Positions 50,015 through 59,335 of a DNA stretch of 64,000 nt are shown here, piece by piece. A model generated the notes under the pieces. The model had not been told where the DNA came from. It saw only the letters and a list, made by a program, of their open reading frames with translations, and searched no databases. The stretch covers positions 434,001 through 498,000 of the forward strand of contig NZ_NFUU01000002.1 in assembly GCF_002127265.1 (NCBI RefSeq), in the 5' to 3' direction. Each line of letters opens with the position of its first letter. The stretch's first letter is position 1. The position numbers and the translations under genes are program-made. Source of the stretch: Hydrogenophaga sp. IBVHS1. GTDB lineage: Bacteria; Pseudomonadota; Gammaproteobacteria; Burkholderiales; Burkholderiaceae_C.

Positions 50015-50986
50015 TCAGTCGACCTTTGCGCCCGAGAGCTTGACCATGCGCTCGTACTTGACGCGCTCGCGCTTCATGAAGTCGTCGAACTGCTCGGGCG
50101 TGCTGGGCGCGGGTTCGGCCAGCAGCAGCGCGAAGCGCGCCTTCACATCGGGCGAGTTCAGCGCGGCATTGAAAGCCGCGTTGAGCTTTCGCACGGTCTC
50201 GGCTGGCGTGCCGGCCGGAGCGATCAGGCCCCACCAGGTGTCGATCTCGAAACCGGGCAGGGTGGCGGCAACGGTGGGCACATCGGGCATCACGGCCGTG
50301 CGCTGCGGCGTGGTCACGGCCAGCGCCTTGAGCTTGCCCGAGCGGATGTTGGCCGCAGCGGTCGCGAGGTTGTCGAAGTTGAAATCCACCTGGCCCGAGA
50401 GCAGACCGAGCTGTGCCGGGTTGCCGCCGTTGTAAGGAATGTGCACCGCGAAGATGCCGGCCTGGTTCTTGAACAGCTCGCCAGCCAGGTGGCCCGCGCT
50501 GCCGTTGCCGCCGGAGCCGTAGTTGAGCTTGCCGGGGTTGGCCTTGCCGTACGCGATGAGGTCGGCCACGGAGTTGACCTTCAGGCGCGCTGCGGTTTCG
50601 GCGTTCATGACCAGCACGTTGGGCACGCGCAGCATCTGGGTGATGGCGGCAAAGTCTTTGGCCGGGTCGTAGGGCAGTTGTTTGAACAGCCAGGGGTTGA
50701 TGCCGTGCGAGGCCGTGGTGGCAATGCCCAGCGTGAGGCCGTCCGCTGGCGCCTTGGCCACCGCGCTCACGCCGATGTTGCCGCCCGCACCCGGGCGGTT
50801 CTCCACGATCACCGTGCCCAGTGTGCCCTTGACAGCCTCCGCGAGGACGCGCGCGGTCACGTCGATGGGACCACCGGCGGCGAACGGCACGACGATGCGC
50901 GTGGGAGCGGCCTGTGCCCAGCTGACGCTGGGCGCGGTGAGGCTGGCGGCGGCCAGAACAGCAATGGCTTGTCGGCGGTTGGTCAT
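50015..50986 (-). CDS. Bug-type (TctC) periplasmic substrate-binding protein
   Basis: The 323-residue precursor has a signal peptide (MTNRRQAIAVLAAASLTAPSVSWA) and the Bug opening TRIVVPFAAGGPIDVTARVL. The family binds small carboxylic or aromatic acids in the periplasm. No membrane partner is encoded near it. The ATG at 50986 follows AGGAGA by about 7 bases. It is 28 bp downstream of the flavin reductase gene, on the same strand, so the two probably form an operon. Confidence 0.92.
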   Translation of the reverse strand: MTNRRQAIAVLAAASLTAPSVSWAQAAPTRIVVPFAAGGPIDVTARVLAEAVKGTLGTVIVENRPGAGGNIGVSAVAKAPADGLTLGIATTASHGINPWLFKQLPYDPAKDFAAITQMLRVPNVLVMNAETAARLKVNSVADLIAYGKANPGKLNYGSGGNGSAGHLAGELFKNQAGIFAVHIPYNGGNPAQLGLLSGQVDFNFDNLATAAANIRSGKLKALAVTTPQRTAVMPDVPTVAATLPGFEIDTWWGLIAPAGTPAETVRKLNAAFNAALNSPDVKARFALLLAEPAPSTPEQFDDFMKRERVKYERMVKLSGAKVD

Positions 50987-51014
50987 GTCGTTGTCTCCTG
51001 GGGTCTTGGAAAAA

Positions 51015-52049
51015 TCACGCCACCTTGTCGGCCGCGCTGGTGAAGGAATCGGCGAAGAAGCATTCGTCGGGCAGGCCGGCCAAGGCCACGTAGTCGCGAT
51101 GTGCCGACTCCACCACGATGGGCGCACCACACGCGTACACCTCATGGCCTGAGAGATCGGGGAAGTCCTGCAGCACGGCCTGGTGGACGAAGCCGGTGCG
51201 GCCTGTCCACGCGTCTTCGGGCAGCGCATCGGACACCACGGGCACATAGCGCAGGTTGGGCATCTCGGCCAGGCGCGCCTGGATCCAGGCATCCTGGTAG
51301 AGATCGGTCGGCCTGCGGCCACCCCAGTACAGCGTGGCGGCACGCTCGATGCCCTTGTGCAACATGTGCTCAATCACCGCCTTGATCGGCGCGAACCCGG
51401 TGCCCGAGGCCAGGAACACGATTGGCTTCTCGCTGTCTTCGCGCAGGAAGAAGCTGCCGTACGGCCCTTCGATGCGCAGGATGTCCTTTTCCTTCATGGC
51501 GCTGAACACATGGTCGGTGAACTTGCCACCCGGCATGTGGCGCAGGTGCAGTTCCAGCCCCGGCTGTGTGGCCTGCAGGTGCGGCGCGTTGGCCATGGAG
51601 TAGCTGCGGCGGTCGCCGTCGCGCAGCAGGAATTCGACGTACTGGCCAGCGTGGTACTGGAACACGTCGCTCGCGGGCAGTTGCAGCCGCAGCACGATCA
51701 CGTCGTGCGAAGCGCGCTCCAGCGAATTCACGCGCACCGGCATTTTCTTGATCGAGAAGGCGCCGGCTTCGGTCACCTGGCGCGATTCAAGCACCACATC
51801 GCTGTGGGCCACGCCACAGCAGGTGAGCACGTAGCCTGCGGCTTCTTCATCGGCGCTGAGGGCCTTGCTCTGGTGCGGGCCGTGCACCACGTGGCCCGAG
51901 ACCAGCTTGCATTTGCAGGAGCCACAAGCCCCGTCCTTGCAGCCGTAGGGCAGGCCGATGCCCTGGCGGATGCCGGCCGCCAGCATGGCTTCGTCGGGTT
52001 CGGCTGCGAACTGGCGCCCACTGGGCTGCACGGTGATCTGGAATGTCAT
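51015..52049 (-). CDS. 2Fe-2S ferredoxin-FAD reductase (CDP-glucoseen reductase type)
   Basis: The 344-residue protein joins an N-terminal plant-type ferredoxin (Cys37, Cys42, Cys45 and Cys77; CKDGACGSCKCKL) to a FAD and NAD(P) reductase domain with RSYSMANAP (FAD) and VFLASGTGFAPIKAV (NAD). This order is that of CDP-6-deoxy-delta-3,4-glucoseen reductase-like and oxygenase reductase proteins. It passes electrons from NAD(P)H to an iron enzyme not visible here, such as a ring hydroxylase. The ATG at 52049 starts MTFQITVQPSG; upstream residues are not part of the family. Confidence 0.9.
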   Translation of the reverse strand: MTFQITVQPSGRQFAAEPDEAMLAAGIRQGIGLPYGCKDGACGSCKCKLVSGHVVHGPHQSKALSADEEAAGYVLTCCGVAHSDVVLESRQVTEAGAFSIKKMPVRVNSLERASHDVIVLRLQLPASDVFQYHAGQYVEFLLRDGDRRSYSMANAPHLQATQPGLELHLRHMPGGKFTDHVFSAMKEKDILRIEGPYGSFFLREDSEKPIVFLASGTGFAPIKAVIEHMLHKGIERAATLYWGGRRPTDLYQDAWIQARLAEMPNLRYVPVVSDALPEDAWTGRTGFVHQAVLQDFPDLSGHEVYACGAPIVVESAHRDYVALAGLPDECFFADSFTSAADKVA

Positions 52050-52129
52050 ACTGGCGATCTGGTCTTTGAACGGCCCGCGCGCATGGTGCGCTCGCGGCAA
52101 TCGGGCATTGTCTCAAATTCGGATTTCGC

Positions 52130-53068
52130 ATGAGCCTCCTGGGCGCATTGCCCGCGCGCTTCCGGCGTGAGCGGGTTCTGATCATTGGTTGCGGCGACGT
52201 CGGCACACGCGCCGCGCGCCTGCTTGCGCCAGCGCGGCGCGCTCGCGTGATCGCACTCACTTCCAGTCCCGAACGGGTGACCGCTCTGCGCCAGATCGGC
52301 ATCACACCGCTGCAAGGGGATCTGGACGACGCTCGTGCCCTGCGCCGCCTGGCCGGTATCGCCACCCGCGTGTTGCACCTCGCGCCGCCCCCTTCGGGCG
52401 AAACCACCGACTGGCGCCTCGATCCGCGAATCCGCGCCCTGGTGCGTGCCCTGGTGCAGCGCTCGTTGCCTGCTGCGCTGGTGTACGGCTCCACCAGTGG
52501 CGTGTATGGCGACGCGCAAGGCCGCTGGGTGAGCGAGGCGACGCCCGCGCGCCCGATGACGCCGCGCGCCTGGCGCCGGGTGGACGCCGAAGCCACGGTG
52601 CACTGGCTGGGCCGCGCCACCGGCGTGCGCACCACGGTGCTGCGCATCCCCGGCATCTACGCACCCGATCGGGCAGGTGGCACGCCGCGCGAGCGCCTGC
52701 AGCGCGGCACCCCCGTGTTGCGCGCCGAGGACGACGTCTACACCAACCACATCCACGCCGATGATCTGGCGCGCGCCTGTGTGCTGGCACTCTGGCGCGG
52801 CCGCACGCAGCGTAACGTCAACGTGGTCGACGACACCGACCTCAAGATGGGCGACTACTTCGACTTCGCAGCCGATCTGTATGGTCTGCCCCGGCCCCAG
52901 CGCATCGCGCGCGACGCGGCGGGCGATCTGTTGCCGCTGTCCCTGTTGAGCTTCATGGGCGAGTCGCGCCGACTGCGCAACGACCGCATGAAGCACGAAC
53001 TGCGGCTGCGGCTGCGCTACCCGACGGTGGCACAGGGGCTGAGCCTTGAGGCCCCTGAGCGGGCATGA
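52130..53068 (+). CDS. NAD-dependent epimerase/dehydratase family protein
   Basis: The 312-residue extended SDR-like protein has the Rossmann site VLIIGCGDVGTRAARLLAP at residues 15-33, where a usual Gly is replaced in part, and a LVYGSTSGVYGDAQG region. The classical YxxxK pair is not obvious, so its chemistry may differ or be absent. Members of this type are annotated as NAD-dependent epimerases, often with unknown substrate (YeeZ-like). The end ESRRLRNDRMKHELRLRLRYP is typical of the YeeZ group. It stands alone and divergent from the reductase gene. Confidence 0.82.
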   Translation: MSLLGALPARFRRERVLIIGCGDVGTRAARLLAPARRARVIALTSSPERVTALRQIGITPLQGDLDDARALRRLAGIATRVLHLAPPPSGETTDWRLDPRIRALVRALVQRSLPAALVYGSTSGVYGDAQGRWVSEATPARPMTPRAWRRVDAEATVHWLGRATGVRTTVLRIPGIYAPDRAGGTPRERLQRGTPVLRAEDDVYTNHIHADDLARACVLALWRGRTQRNVNVVDDTDLKMGDYFDFAADLYGLPRPQRIARDAAGDLLPLSLLSFMGESRRLRNDRMKHELRLRLRYPTVAQGLSLEAPERA

Positions 53069-53098
53069 AAAAAGCCGTGCAGTAGAACTGCACGGCTT
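53068..53098 (-). terminator. Rho-independent terminator after tRNA-Leu
   Basis: On the minus strand, just after the tRNA-Leu end, a 12-bp perfect hairpin (arms at 53072-53083 and 53087-53098, loop AGA) is followed by six T. It overlaps the end of the epimerase gene read from the other side by one base. Confidence 0.93.
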
Positions 53099-53104
53099 CG
53101 TATC

Positions 53105-53189
53105 TGGTGCCCGGGGTCGGAATCGAACCGACACTCCTTTCGGAACCGGATTTTGAGTCCGGCGCGTCTACCAATTTCACCACCCGGGC
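53105..53189 (-). tRNA. tRNA-Leu (anticodon CAA)
   Basis: The minus strand folds as a class II tRNA: acceptor GCCCGGG with CCCGGGC, D arm GTG..TGGTAGAC, anticodon stem CCGGA/TCCGG with loop CTCAAAA (anticodon CAA, reads UUG), a variable arm of about 14 nt (TTCCGAAAGGAGTG) and T arm TCGGTTCGATTCCGA. Discriminator A and encoded CCA complete it. TrmL, encoded at 34.2 kb, modifies this tRNA's wobble base in other bacteria. Confidence 0.97.
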
Positions 53190-53229
53190 TGCTCGGAACG
53201 GCGACCGGAAATTATGGCACAGTGACGCC

Positions 53230-54132
53230 ATGAATTACCCGACGATTGAAGACGCCATCGGCAACACGCCCCTGGTGGTATTGCAGCGCATCGGCGCTGC
53301 GCAGAACGCCTCGCGCGGCAACGTGATTCTGGGCAAGCTGGAGGGCAACAACCCGGCCGGTTCGGTGAAGGACCGGCCTGCGGTGTCGATGATCAAGCGC
53401 GCAGAAGAGCGCGGCGACATCAAGCCCGGCGACACGTTGATCGAAGCCACGTCCGGCAACACCGGCATTGCGCTGGCCATGGCTGCGGCCATCAAGGGCT
53501 ACCGCATGGTTTTGATCATGCCGGAAGACCTGTCCATCGAGCGCGCGCAGACCATGAAGGCTTTCGGGGCCGAACTCATCCTCACACCCAAGAGCGGCGG
53601 CATGGAGTCGGCGCGCGATCTGGCCGAGCGCATGCAGGCCGAAGGCAAGGGTCGCGTGCTCGATCAGTTCGCCAACGAAGACAATCCGCGCGTGCACTAC
53701 GAAACCACCGGACCGGAAATCTGGGCACAGACCGGCGGACGCATCACGCATTTCGTGAGTGCCATGGGCACCACCGGCACCATCACCGGCGTCTCCCGCT
53801 TCCTGAAGGAAAAGAACCCGGCCCTGCGAATCATCGGCGCGCAGCCCAGCGAGGGGTCGCGCATTCCGGGTATCCGAAAATGGCCGGTGGAGTACCTGCC
53901 GAAAATCTACGACCCGAGCCGGGTGGACGAACTGGTCTATGTGGATCAGTCCGATGCCGAAGAGATGTGCCGCCAGCTCGCGCGTGAAGAAGGCATTTTT
54001 GGCGGCATTTCGGCGGCCGGCGCCTGCTGGGTGGCGCAGCAGATTGCGCGCCAGGTCGAGAACGCCACCATCGTCTTCATCGTGTGCGACCGGGGTGACC
54101 GCTACCTGTCGACCGGCGTTTTTCCGGCATGA
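53230..54132 (+). CDS. cysM: Cysteine synthase B
   Basis: The 300-residue PLP enzyme has the lysine Lys47 in NPAGSVKDRP, the TSGNTG loop, the GTTGT phosphate loop and TPKSGGMESARDLA. Length and the GFFG-lacking end match CysM (O-acetylserine sulfhydrylase B, about 300 residues), which makes cysteine from O-acetylserine and sulfide or thiosulfate in the cytoplasm. The ATG at 53230 is used; an upstream frame to 53107 reads through the tRNA-Leu gene and is false. The NUDIX gene follows 13 bp later and TusA further on, so a sulfur link is possible. Confidence 0.95.
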   Translation: MNYPTIEDAIGNTPLVVLQRIGAAQNASRGNVILGKLEGNNPAGSVKDRPAVSMIKRAEERGDIKPGDTLIEATSGNTGIALAMAAAIKGYRMVLIMPEDLSIERAQTMKAFGAELILTPKSGGMESARDLAERMQAEGKGRVLDQFANEDNPRVHYETTGPEIWAQTGGRITHFVSAMGTTGTITGVSRFLKEKNPALRIIGAQPSEGSRIPGIRKWPVEYLPKIYDPSRVDELVYVDQSDAEEMCRQLAREEGIFGGISAAGACWVAQQIARQVENATIVFIVCDRGDRYLSTGVFPA

Positions 54133-54145
54133 GGCGCTGCCGATC

Positions 54146-54700
54146 ATGAGCAGCGAATACCGCTTCTGCCCGAGCTGCGCCACACCGCTTGAACTGCTCG
54201 GCCTGCAGGAAGACAGCGGCCTGGTGGAGCGCATGCGCTGCCCGGCCTGTGGCTTCACGCATTGGAACAATCCCACACCGGTGCTCGCGGCCATCGTCGA
54301 GCTCGACGGCCGGATCCTGCTGGCGCGCAACGCGGCCTGGCCGCGGCCAGACATGTTCGGCCTCATCACCGGTTTCATGGAAGCGGGCGAAACGCCCGAA
54401 GAGGGCATTCGGCGGGAGATCGCCGAAGAGACCACCCTGGTGGTGGACGAACTCTCGCTTGTGGCGGTGCACGATTTCCAGCGCATGAACCAGGTCATCA
54501 TCACCTACCACGCCCGCGTGCACGGCGACGTGAAGCTCTCGCCGGAGCTGGTGGAGTACAGGCTTTTGCCACCTGAGCAGGTGCTCTGCTGGCGCGCCGG
54601 CACCGGGCTGGCACTGGCGCAGTGGCTGCGCGCGCGCGGCATTGAACCCGGGTTTCGGGACGATCCGCCACGCCCGGGCGCCGCAAGTCCGGCGGCTTGA
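54146..54700 (+). CDS. NUDIX hydrolase with N-terminal zinc ribbon
   Basis: The 184-residue protein has a zinc ribbon with CPSC at 8-11 and CPAC at 32-35, and a NUDIX box GFMEAGETPEEGIRREIAEE at residues 76-95 with most residues needed for magnesium binding; the final Gly of the box is Thr. This architecture (ribbon plus NUDIX) is seen in NudC-like and ADP-ribose or NAD pyrophosphatases. The ATG at 54146 lies 13 bp after the cysM stop. Substrate unknown. Confidence 0.9.
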   Translation: MSSEYRFCPSCATPLELLGLQEDSGLVERMRCPACGFTHWNNPTPVLAAIVELDGRILLARNAAWPRPDMFGLITGFMEAGETPEEGIRREIAEETTLVVDELSLVAVHDFQRMNQVIITYHARVHGDVKLSPELVEYRLLPPEQVLCWRAGTGLALAQWLRARGIEPGFRDDPPRPGAASPAA

Positions 54701-54786
54701 ACCGGTCAGCGGGCGCATGGGGGCAGCGCTGGCTGCAGCGGCCGTGCGCCCGGCTTAGAATGTCAAGAACCCAGGAATACCCCCCC

Positions 54787-55014
54787 ATGAATGCTGATCG
54801 AGAACTCGACGCGCGCGGTCTGAACTGTCCGCTGCCCATCCTGAAGGCGAAGAAAGCCCTGGCCGACATGCACAGCGGCCAGACGCTAAAGGTGATTTCC
54901 ACCGATGCCGGCTCGGTGCGCGATTTCCAGGCCTTTGCCAAACAGACCGGCAACGTGCTGCTGGAGCAGGCCACTCTCGGTGGCGACCACATCAGCGTGC
55001 TCAAGCGTCGCTGA
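54787..55014 (+). CDS. TusA-like sulfur carrier
   Basis: The 75-residue protein has the TusA fold with DARGLNCPLPILKAKKAL and the active Cys14. TusA-like proteins carry sulfur as persulfide for tRNA thiolation, molybdenum cofactor or sulfur oxidation. The ATG at 54787 is used; a frame from 54697 has no family match upstream. It lies after cysM and the NUDIX gene, 86 bp after the latter, in a likely sulfur context. Confidence 0.93.
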   Translation: MNADRELDARGLNCPLPILKAKKALADMHSGQTLKVISTDAGSVRDFQAFAKQTGNVLLEQATLGGDHISVLKRR

Positions 55015-55059
55015 TCGGCCATTCACCTCCCCTCAACGACCTCCAACCCGCCCTGCACC

Positions 55060-56103
55060 ATGGAAGTCCTGCTCCTTGATCCGCTTGTGCCCGAGGCGCT
55101 GGCCTGGCTGCAGGAACGCCATGAGGTGAGTTTCCGCCCGGAACTGGCCGACGACCTGCCGGAATTGCGCAAGAGCACCTACAAGTCGCGCGCCATCGTG
55201 CTGCCGCCGCATGTGGTGGTTTCGCACGAATTCCTCGATTTCGCGCCCAAGCTCGAAATCGTGGCGCGCATGCAGATCTCCAGCGACAACACCGATCTGG
55301 ATGCCTGCGCACGGCGCAACGTGCGTGTGTTGCAGGCGCGCAGCGCCACGGTGCGCTCCAATGCCGAGTACCTGCTGTATGGCCTGCTCATGCTGTACCG
55401 CCGCGGCATGATCAGCGCGCTGCTGGGTCGCAAGATTTCGCAGGTGCGCATGGGTCGCGAGCTTTCAGGCAGCACCGTGGGTCTGCTGGGTCTTGCCCCT
55501 GTGGCGCACACGCTGGCGCCCATGCTGCGCAGCCTGGGCGTGCGCTTGCTGGGCTACGACCCGGCGGTGCACCATGCCGCCGACATCTGGGACAAGCTCA
55601 AGGTTGAACCCGTTTCGCTGCAGGAGCTGCTGAACCACTCGGACGCGATCTCGCTGCAGATGGTGTACGCCTCGCGCTTCAAGGGCTGGATCAACGAGCG
55701 CCTGCTCAACCACTGCAAGCCGGGCCAGTTGTGGGTGGGTGTGAGCCGCAGTTCGCTGTTCGACGCCGAGGCGCTGGCGCTGGCCCTGTGCGATGGCCGG
55801 ATCGACGCCTGCCTGCTCGATGGCGCCAACCCGCAGTTCGCGGCAGAAGGCACGCCGCTGCACGGCATACCCAACCTGCACCTCACGCCGCGCCTGGGTT
55901 CGCACACCCGGGAAGCCAAGCTGCGCGCCAGCTGGTATGTGGCGCACCGCATCCACGAGACGCTGTCACCGGGTGCGGCCGCGCATGCCGAGAACCGCGT
56001 GAGCGATTTCTCGGTGCTCGACAGCCTGGACTACCAGGAGCCGGGTGATCCGCAGACGGTCACGCCGTCACAGTGGAGCTCCATCGCTCTTCATAGGAAC
56101 TGA
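55060..56103 (+). CDS. 2-Hydroxyacid dehydrogenase homologue with altered active site
   Basis: The 347-residue protein aligns with D-isomer-specific 2-hydroxyacid dehydrogenases, but the key positions differ. The dinucleotide motif GxGxxG reads GLLGLAPVA at residues 141-149. The catalytic Arg region (usually NxARG) is VGVSRSSLFD. The Glu before the last helix (DVFExEP) is replaced by LDGANPQF. The catalytic His (HxTPHxG) is Arg278 in TPRLGSHT. So dehydrogenase activity is doubtful and it may be a binding or regulatory protein. It starts 45 bp after the TusA-like gene. Confidence 0.82.
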   Translation: MEVLLLDPLVPEALAWLQERHEVSFRPELADDLPELRKSTYKSRAIVLPPHVVVSHEFLDFAPKLEIVARMQISSDNTDLDACARRNVRVLQARSATVRSNAEYLLYGLLMLYRRGMISALLGRKISQVRMGRELSGSTVGLLGLAPVAHTLAPMLRSLGVRLLGYDPAVHHAADIWDKLKVEPVSLQELLNHSDAISLQMVYASRFKGWINERLLNHCKPGQLWVGVSRSSLFDAEALALALCDGRIDACLLDGANPQFAAEGTPLHGIPNLHLTPRLGSHTREAKLRASWYVAHRIHETLSPGAAAHAENRVSDFSVLDSLDYQEPGDPQTVTPSQWSSIALHRN

Positions 56104-56104
56104 C

Positions 56105-56180
56105 TACCCCCTGCGCCGCTTCGCGGCTCCCCCCTGGAAGGGGGCGACACCTGGAGCCGGCGGAGCCGGACCCTCGGTGT
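56105..56180. repeat. Extragenic palindromic element
   Basis: The 84 bp between the dehydrogenase homologue and valS hold a compact set of inverted repeats: CCGC-TT-GCGG near 56116, CCCCC-TGGAA-GGGGG near 56130, and GACACC at 56146 matched by GGTGTC at 56176. From general recollection, GC-rich elements of this look (CCCCCTGCGCCGCTTCGCGG onward) recur between genes in Comamonadaceae chromosomes; this was not checked here. Its ends converge between two stop codons. Confidence 0.6.
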
Positions 56181-56187
56181 CTCTGGT

Positions 56188-59085
56188 TTACAGGCGCTGA
56201 AGCTGTTCGCGCACCTTGACCAGCGTGGCTGAAAAGTCGGCCACCCGCTTCTTCTCCTGATCGATCACCGCCGGCGGTGCTTTGGCCACGAAGGCTTCGT
56301 TGCCGAGCTTGGCGGTGGCCTTGGCGATCTCGCCTTCCAGACGGGCAGCTTCCTTCCCCAGGCGAGCCTTCTCGGCCGCCAGGTCAATCTCCATGAACAG
56401 GCACAGGCGGGCGTCACCCACCATGGCGACCGGTGCGGCCTGCGCGGCGTCGGCCCAGGCGGCTGCATCGTCGAACACGCGCACCTCGCTCAACTTGGCC
56501 AGCGCTTGCAGCACCGGGCCAGCGGCGCGCATGAAGTCAGCGTCGCCCGAGACATAGAGCGGCAAACGCGTGGCGGGTGAGACGTTCATTTCGCCGCGAA
56601 GCGTGCGGCAGGCATCCACCAGCGACTTGAGTTTGGCCACGTGGGCAATCGCCGTTTCGTCGATCTTGCTGGGCTGGCTCTCGGGGTAGCGCGCCACGCT
56701 CACCGTGGGGCCGGGCAAACCGGCCACGGGCGCCACCTTCTGCCACAGCTCTTCGGTGATGAACGGAATGATGGGGTGGGCGAGCCGCAGGATGGCTTCG
56801 AGCGTGCGAATCAGCGTGCGGCGCGTGGCGCGCTGTTGCGACGCGTCGCCGGTCTGAATCTGCACCTTGGCGATCTCCAGGTACCAGTCGCAGAACTCGT
56901 TCCAGACAAAGTCGTAGAGCGTGTTGGCCACGTTGTCGAGCCGGTATTCGGCGAAGCCCTTGGCCACCTCGGCCTCGACCTTCTGCAGCACCGAGCTGAT
57001 CCAGCGGTCGGCCTGGCTGAAGTGCATGTAGTTGTGGAACGGACCGCCCGGCTCGCATTCGGCCTTGGTGTGCTCTTTCAGGCCGCAGTCCTGGCCCTCG
57101 CAGTTCATCAGCGTGAAGCGCGTGGCGTTCCAGAGCTTGTTGCAGAAGTTGCGGTAGCCCTCGCAGCGCTTGGAATCGAAGTTGATGCTGCGGCCCAGCG
57201 AGGCCAGCGCGGCGAAGGTGAAACGCAGCGCGTCGGCACCGTAGGCTGGAATGCCCTCGGGGAATTCCTTCTCGGTGTCCTTGCGCACCTTGGGCGCGGT
57301 CTCGGGCTTGCGCAGGCCGGTGGTGCGCTTCTCCAGCAGTGGCGCCAGCGAGATGCCGTCGATCAGATCGACCGGGTCGAGCACATTGCCTTCGCTCTTG
57401 CTCATCTTGCGGCCCTGCGCGTCGCGCACCAGGCCGTGGATGTAGACGTGTTTGAACGGCACGCGGCCGGTGAAGTGCGTGGTCATCATGATCATCCTGG
57501 CCACCCAGAAGAAGATGATGTCGTAGCCTGTAACGAGCACGCTGCTGGGGAGATAGAGGTTGTAGTCCTCGGTCTCTCCGTCTTTCTGGTTCGGCCAGCC
57601 CATGGTGCTGAAAGGCACGAGGGCCGACGAATACCAGGTGTCGAGCACATCGGGGTCGCGCGTGAGCGTCTGGCCCGGGGCCTTGGCCTGCGCTTCGGCT
57701 TCGTTGCGCGCCACGATCACGTTGCCGGCTTCGTCGTACCACGCGGGAATCTGGTGGCCCCACCAGAGCTGGCGGCTGATGCACCAGTCCTGGATGTTGT
57801 TCATCCACTGGTTGTAGGTGTTGACCCAGTTCTCCGGCACAAAGGTGACTTCGCCAGACTGCACGGCGGCAATCGCCTTTTCGGCGATCGACGTACCGCT
57901 GGTGTTCTGCTCGTTGCCTTTGGACTGCATGGCCACGAACCACTGGTCGGTGAGCATGGGCTCCACCACCTGACCGGTGCGCGCGCAGCGCGGCACCATG
58001 AGCTTGTGCTTCTTGGTTTCCACCAGCAAGCCAGCGGCTTCCAGGTCGGCCACCACCGCCTTGCGGGCCACGAAGCGGTCCATGCCCTGGTATTTTTCGG
58101 GCGCGTTTTCATTGATGGCCGCATCGAGCGTGAGCACGCCGATGATGGGCAGCTGGTGGCGCTGGCCCACCGCGTAGTCGTTGGTGTCGTGCGCCGGCGT
58201 GACCTTCACCACGCCGGTGCCGAATTCGCGGTCCACATAGGCATCGGCAATCACGGGAATGTCGCGGTCGCACAGCGGCAGCTTCACGGTTTTGCCGATG
58301 AGCGCGGTGTAGCGCTCGTCTTCGGGGTGCACCATCACCGCCACGTCGCCCAGCATGGTCTCGGGGCGGGTGGTGGCCACGGTGAGCGACCCGCTGCCGT
58401 CGGTGAGTGGGTAGGCGATGTGCCAGAGGAAACCATCTTCCTCCTCGCTTTCCACTTCGAGGTCGGACACGGCCGTCTTGAGCACCGGGTCCCAGTTCAC
58501 CAGGCGTTTGCCGCGGTAGATCAGACCTTGCTCGTACAGGCGCACGAAGGTTTCGGTGACGATGGTCGAGAGCTTCTCGTCCATGGTGAAGTATTCGCGG
58601 CTCCAGTCCACCGTGTCGCCCATGCGGCGCATCTGCGTGGTGATGGTGTTGCCGCTCTGTTCCTTCCACTCCCACACTTTGGCCACGAAGTTCTTGCGCG
58701 CTTCGGCCGGCGTGGGTCCCATGTCGTGGCGGCTGATGCCTTGCGCCTGCAGCTGGCGCTCCACCACGATCTGGGTGGCAATGCCCGCGTGGTCTGTGCC
58801 GGGCACCCAGACCGTGTTCGCACCCGCCATGCGGTGGTAGCGGGTGAGGCTGTCCATGATGGTCTGGTTGAACGCATGGCCCATGTGCAGCGTGCCGGTG
58901 ACGTTCGGCGGCGGCAACTGAATGGAGAACGAAGGCGCGCCCGCCTTGGGTGCGCCCGTGCCCCGAAAACCCGCCACGCCCACGCCGCGCTGTTCCCATT
59001 CCGGGCCCCAGCGGGCTTCGATGGGGGCGGGTTCGAACGATTTGGCCAGGGATTGCAGGCCAGGCTGGTTCAGGGTGTCGGTCAT
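56188..59085 (-). CDS. valS: Valyl-tRNA synthetase
   Basis: The 965-residue class I aminoacyl-tRNA synthetase carries HMGH (residues 67-70, the HIGH motif) in [16 protein letters not shown], the editing (CP1) domain with [22 protein letters not shown], the tRNA anticodon-binding helical domain and a C-terminal coiled coil (about residues 900-965). It attaches valine to tRNA-Val. The ATG at 59085 starts MTDTLNQPG; an open frame to 59199 has no conserved content. It is 67 bp after the DUF2783 gene stop, on the same strand. Confidence 0.97.
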   Translation of the reverse strand: MTDTLNQPGLQSLAKSFEPAPIEARWGPEWEQRGVGVAGFRGTGAPKAGAPSFSIQLPPPNVTGTLHMGHAFNQTIMDSLTRYHRMAGANTVWVPGTDHAGIATQIVVERQLQAQGISRHDMGPTPAEARKNFVAKVWEWKEQSGNTITTQMRRMGDTVDWSREYFTMDEKLSTIVTETFVRLYEQGLIYRGKRLVNWDPVLKTAVSDLEVESEEEDGFLWHIAYPLTDGSGSLTVATTRPETMLGDVAVMVHPEDERYTALIGKTVKLPLCDRDIPVIADAYVDREFGTGVVKVTPAHDTNDYAVGQRHQLPIIGVLTLDAAINENAPEKYQGMDRFVARKAVVADLEAAGLLVETKKHKLMVPRCARTGQVVEPMLTDQWFVAMQSKGNEQNTSGTSIAEKAIAAVQSGEVTFVPENWVNTYNQWMNNIQDWCISRQLWWGHQIPAWYDEAGNVIVARNEAEAQAKAPGQTLTRDPDVLDTWYSSALVPFSTMGWPNQKDGETEDYNLYLPSSVLVTGYDIIFFWVARMIMMTTHFTGRVPFKHVYIHGLVRDAQGRKMSKSEGNVLDPVDLIDGISLAPLLEKRTTGLRKPETAPKVRKDTEKEFPEGIPAYGADALRFTFAALASLGRSINFDSKRCEGYRNFCNKLWNATRFTLMNCEGQDCGLKEHTKAECEPGGPFHNYMHFSQADRWISSVLQKVEAEVAKGFAEYRLDNVANTLYDFVWNEFCDWYLEIAKVQIQTGDASQQRATRRTLIRTLEAILRLAHPIIPFITEELWQKVAPVAGLPGPTVSVARYPESQPSKIDETAIAHVAKLKSLVDACRTLRGEMNVSPATRLPLYVSGDADFMRAAGPVLQALAKLSEVRVFDDAAAWADAAQAAPVAMVGDARLCLFMEIDLAAEKARLGKEAARLEGEIAKATAKLGNEAFVAKAPPAVIDQEKKRVADFSATLVKVREQLQRL

Positions 59086-59152
59086 GGGGCGCGCCAGAAT
59101 GGAAACGGCATCCCGCAGGATGCCGTCAGGGAGAACAGGGGAGCCGTCGATT

Positions 59153-59335
59153 CTATCGTTGCGCTGCTGCGGCGATGCATTCGCGCAGCACGCGCTCATC
59201 GCCGATCTGGTTGGCCAGCAGCAGGATCAGGCGGGCGTTGAAGAGCTCGGCTTCGTCGCGACTCAGGCCGGCCTGCGCGTCGAGCAGTTGCTCGTAGAAC
59301 GCGTCGGGGTCCTGGAACTGGGGTGTCGTCTTCAT
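59153..59335 (-). CDS. DUF2783 small protein
   Basis: The 60-residue protein ([20 protein letters not shown], then [20 protein letters not shown]) is a DUF2783 member. Such proteins are encoded next to FAD-dependent aromatic monooxygenases; this one overlaps the upstream hydroxylase gene by 4 bp (ATGA). It could be a small subunit or stabiliser of that enzyme, but no function is proven. Confidence 0.88.
   Translation of the reverse strand: MKTTPQFQDPDAFYEQLLDAQAGLSRDEAELFNARLILLLANQIGDERVLRECIAAAAQR

Noticed and set aside
53107..53229. Longer N-terminus of CysM from 53107
   Set aside because: The extra residues (MPGVGIEPTLLSEPD and on) are a translation of the tRNA-Leu gene; the family start is the ATG at 53230.
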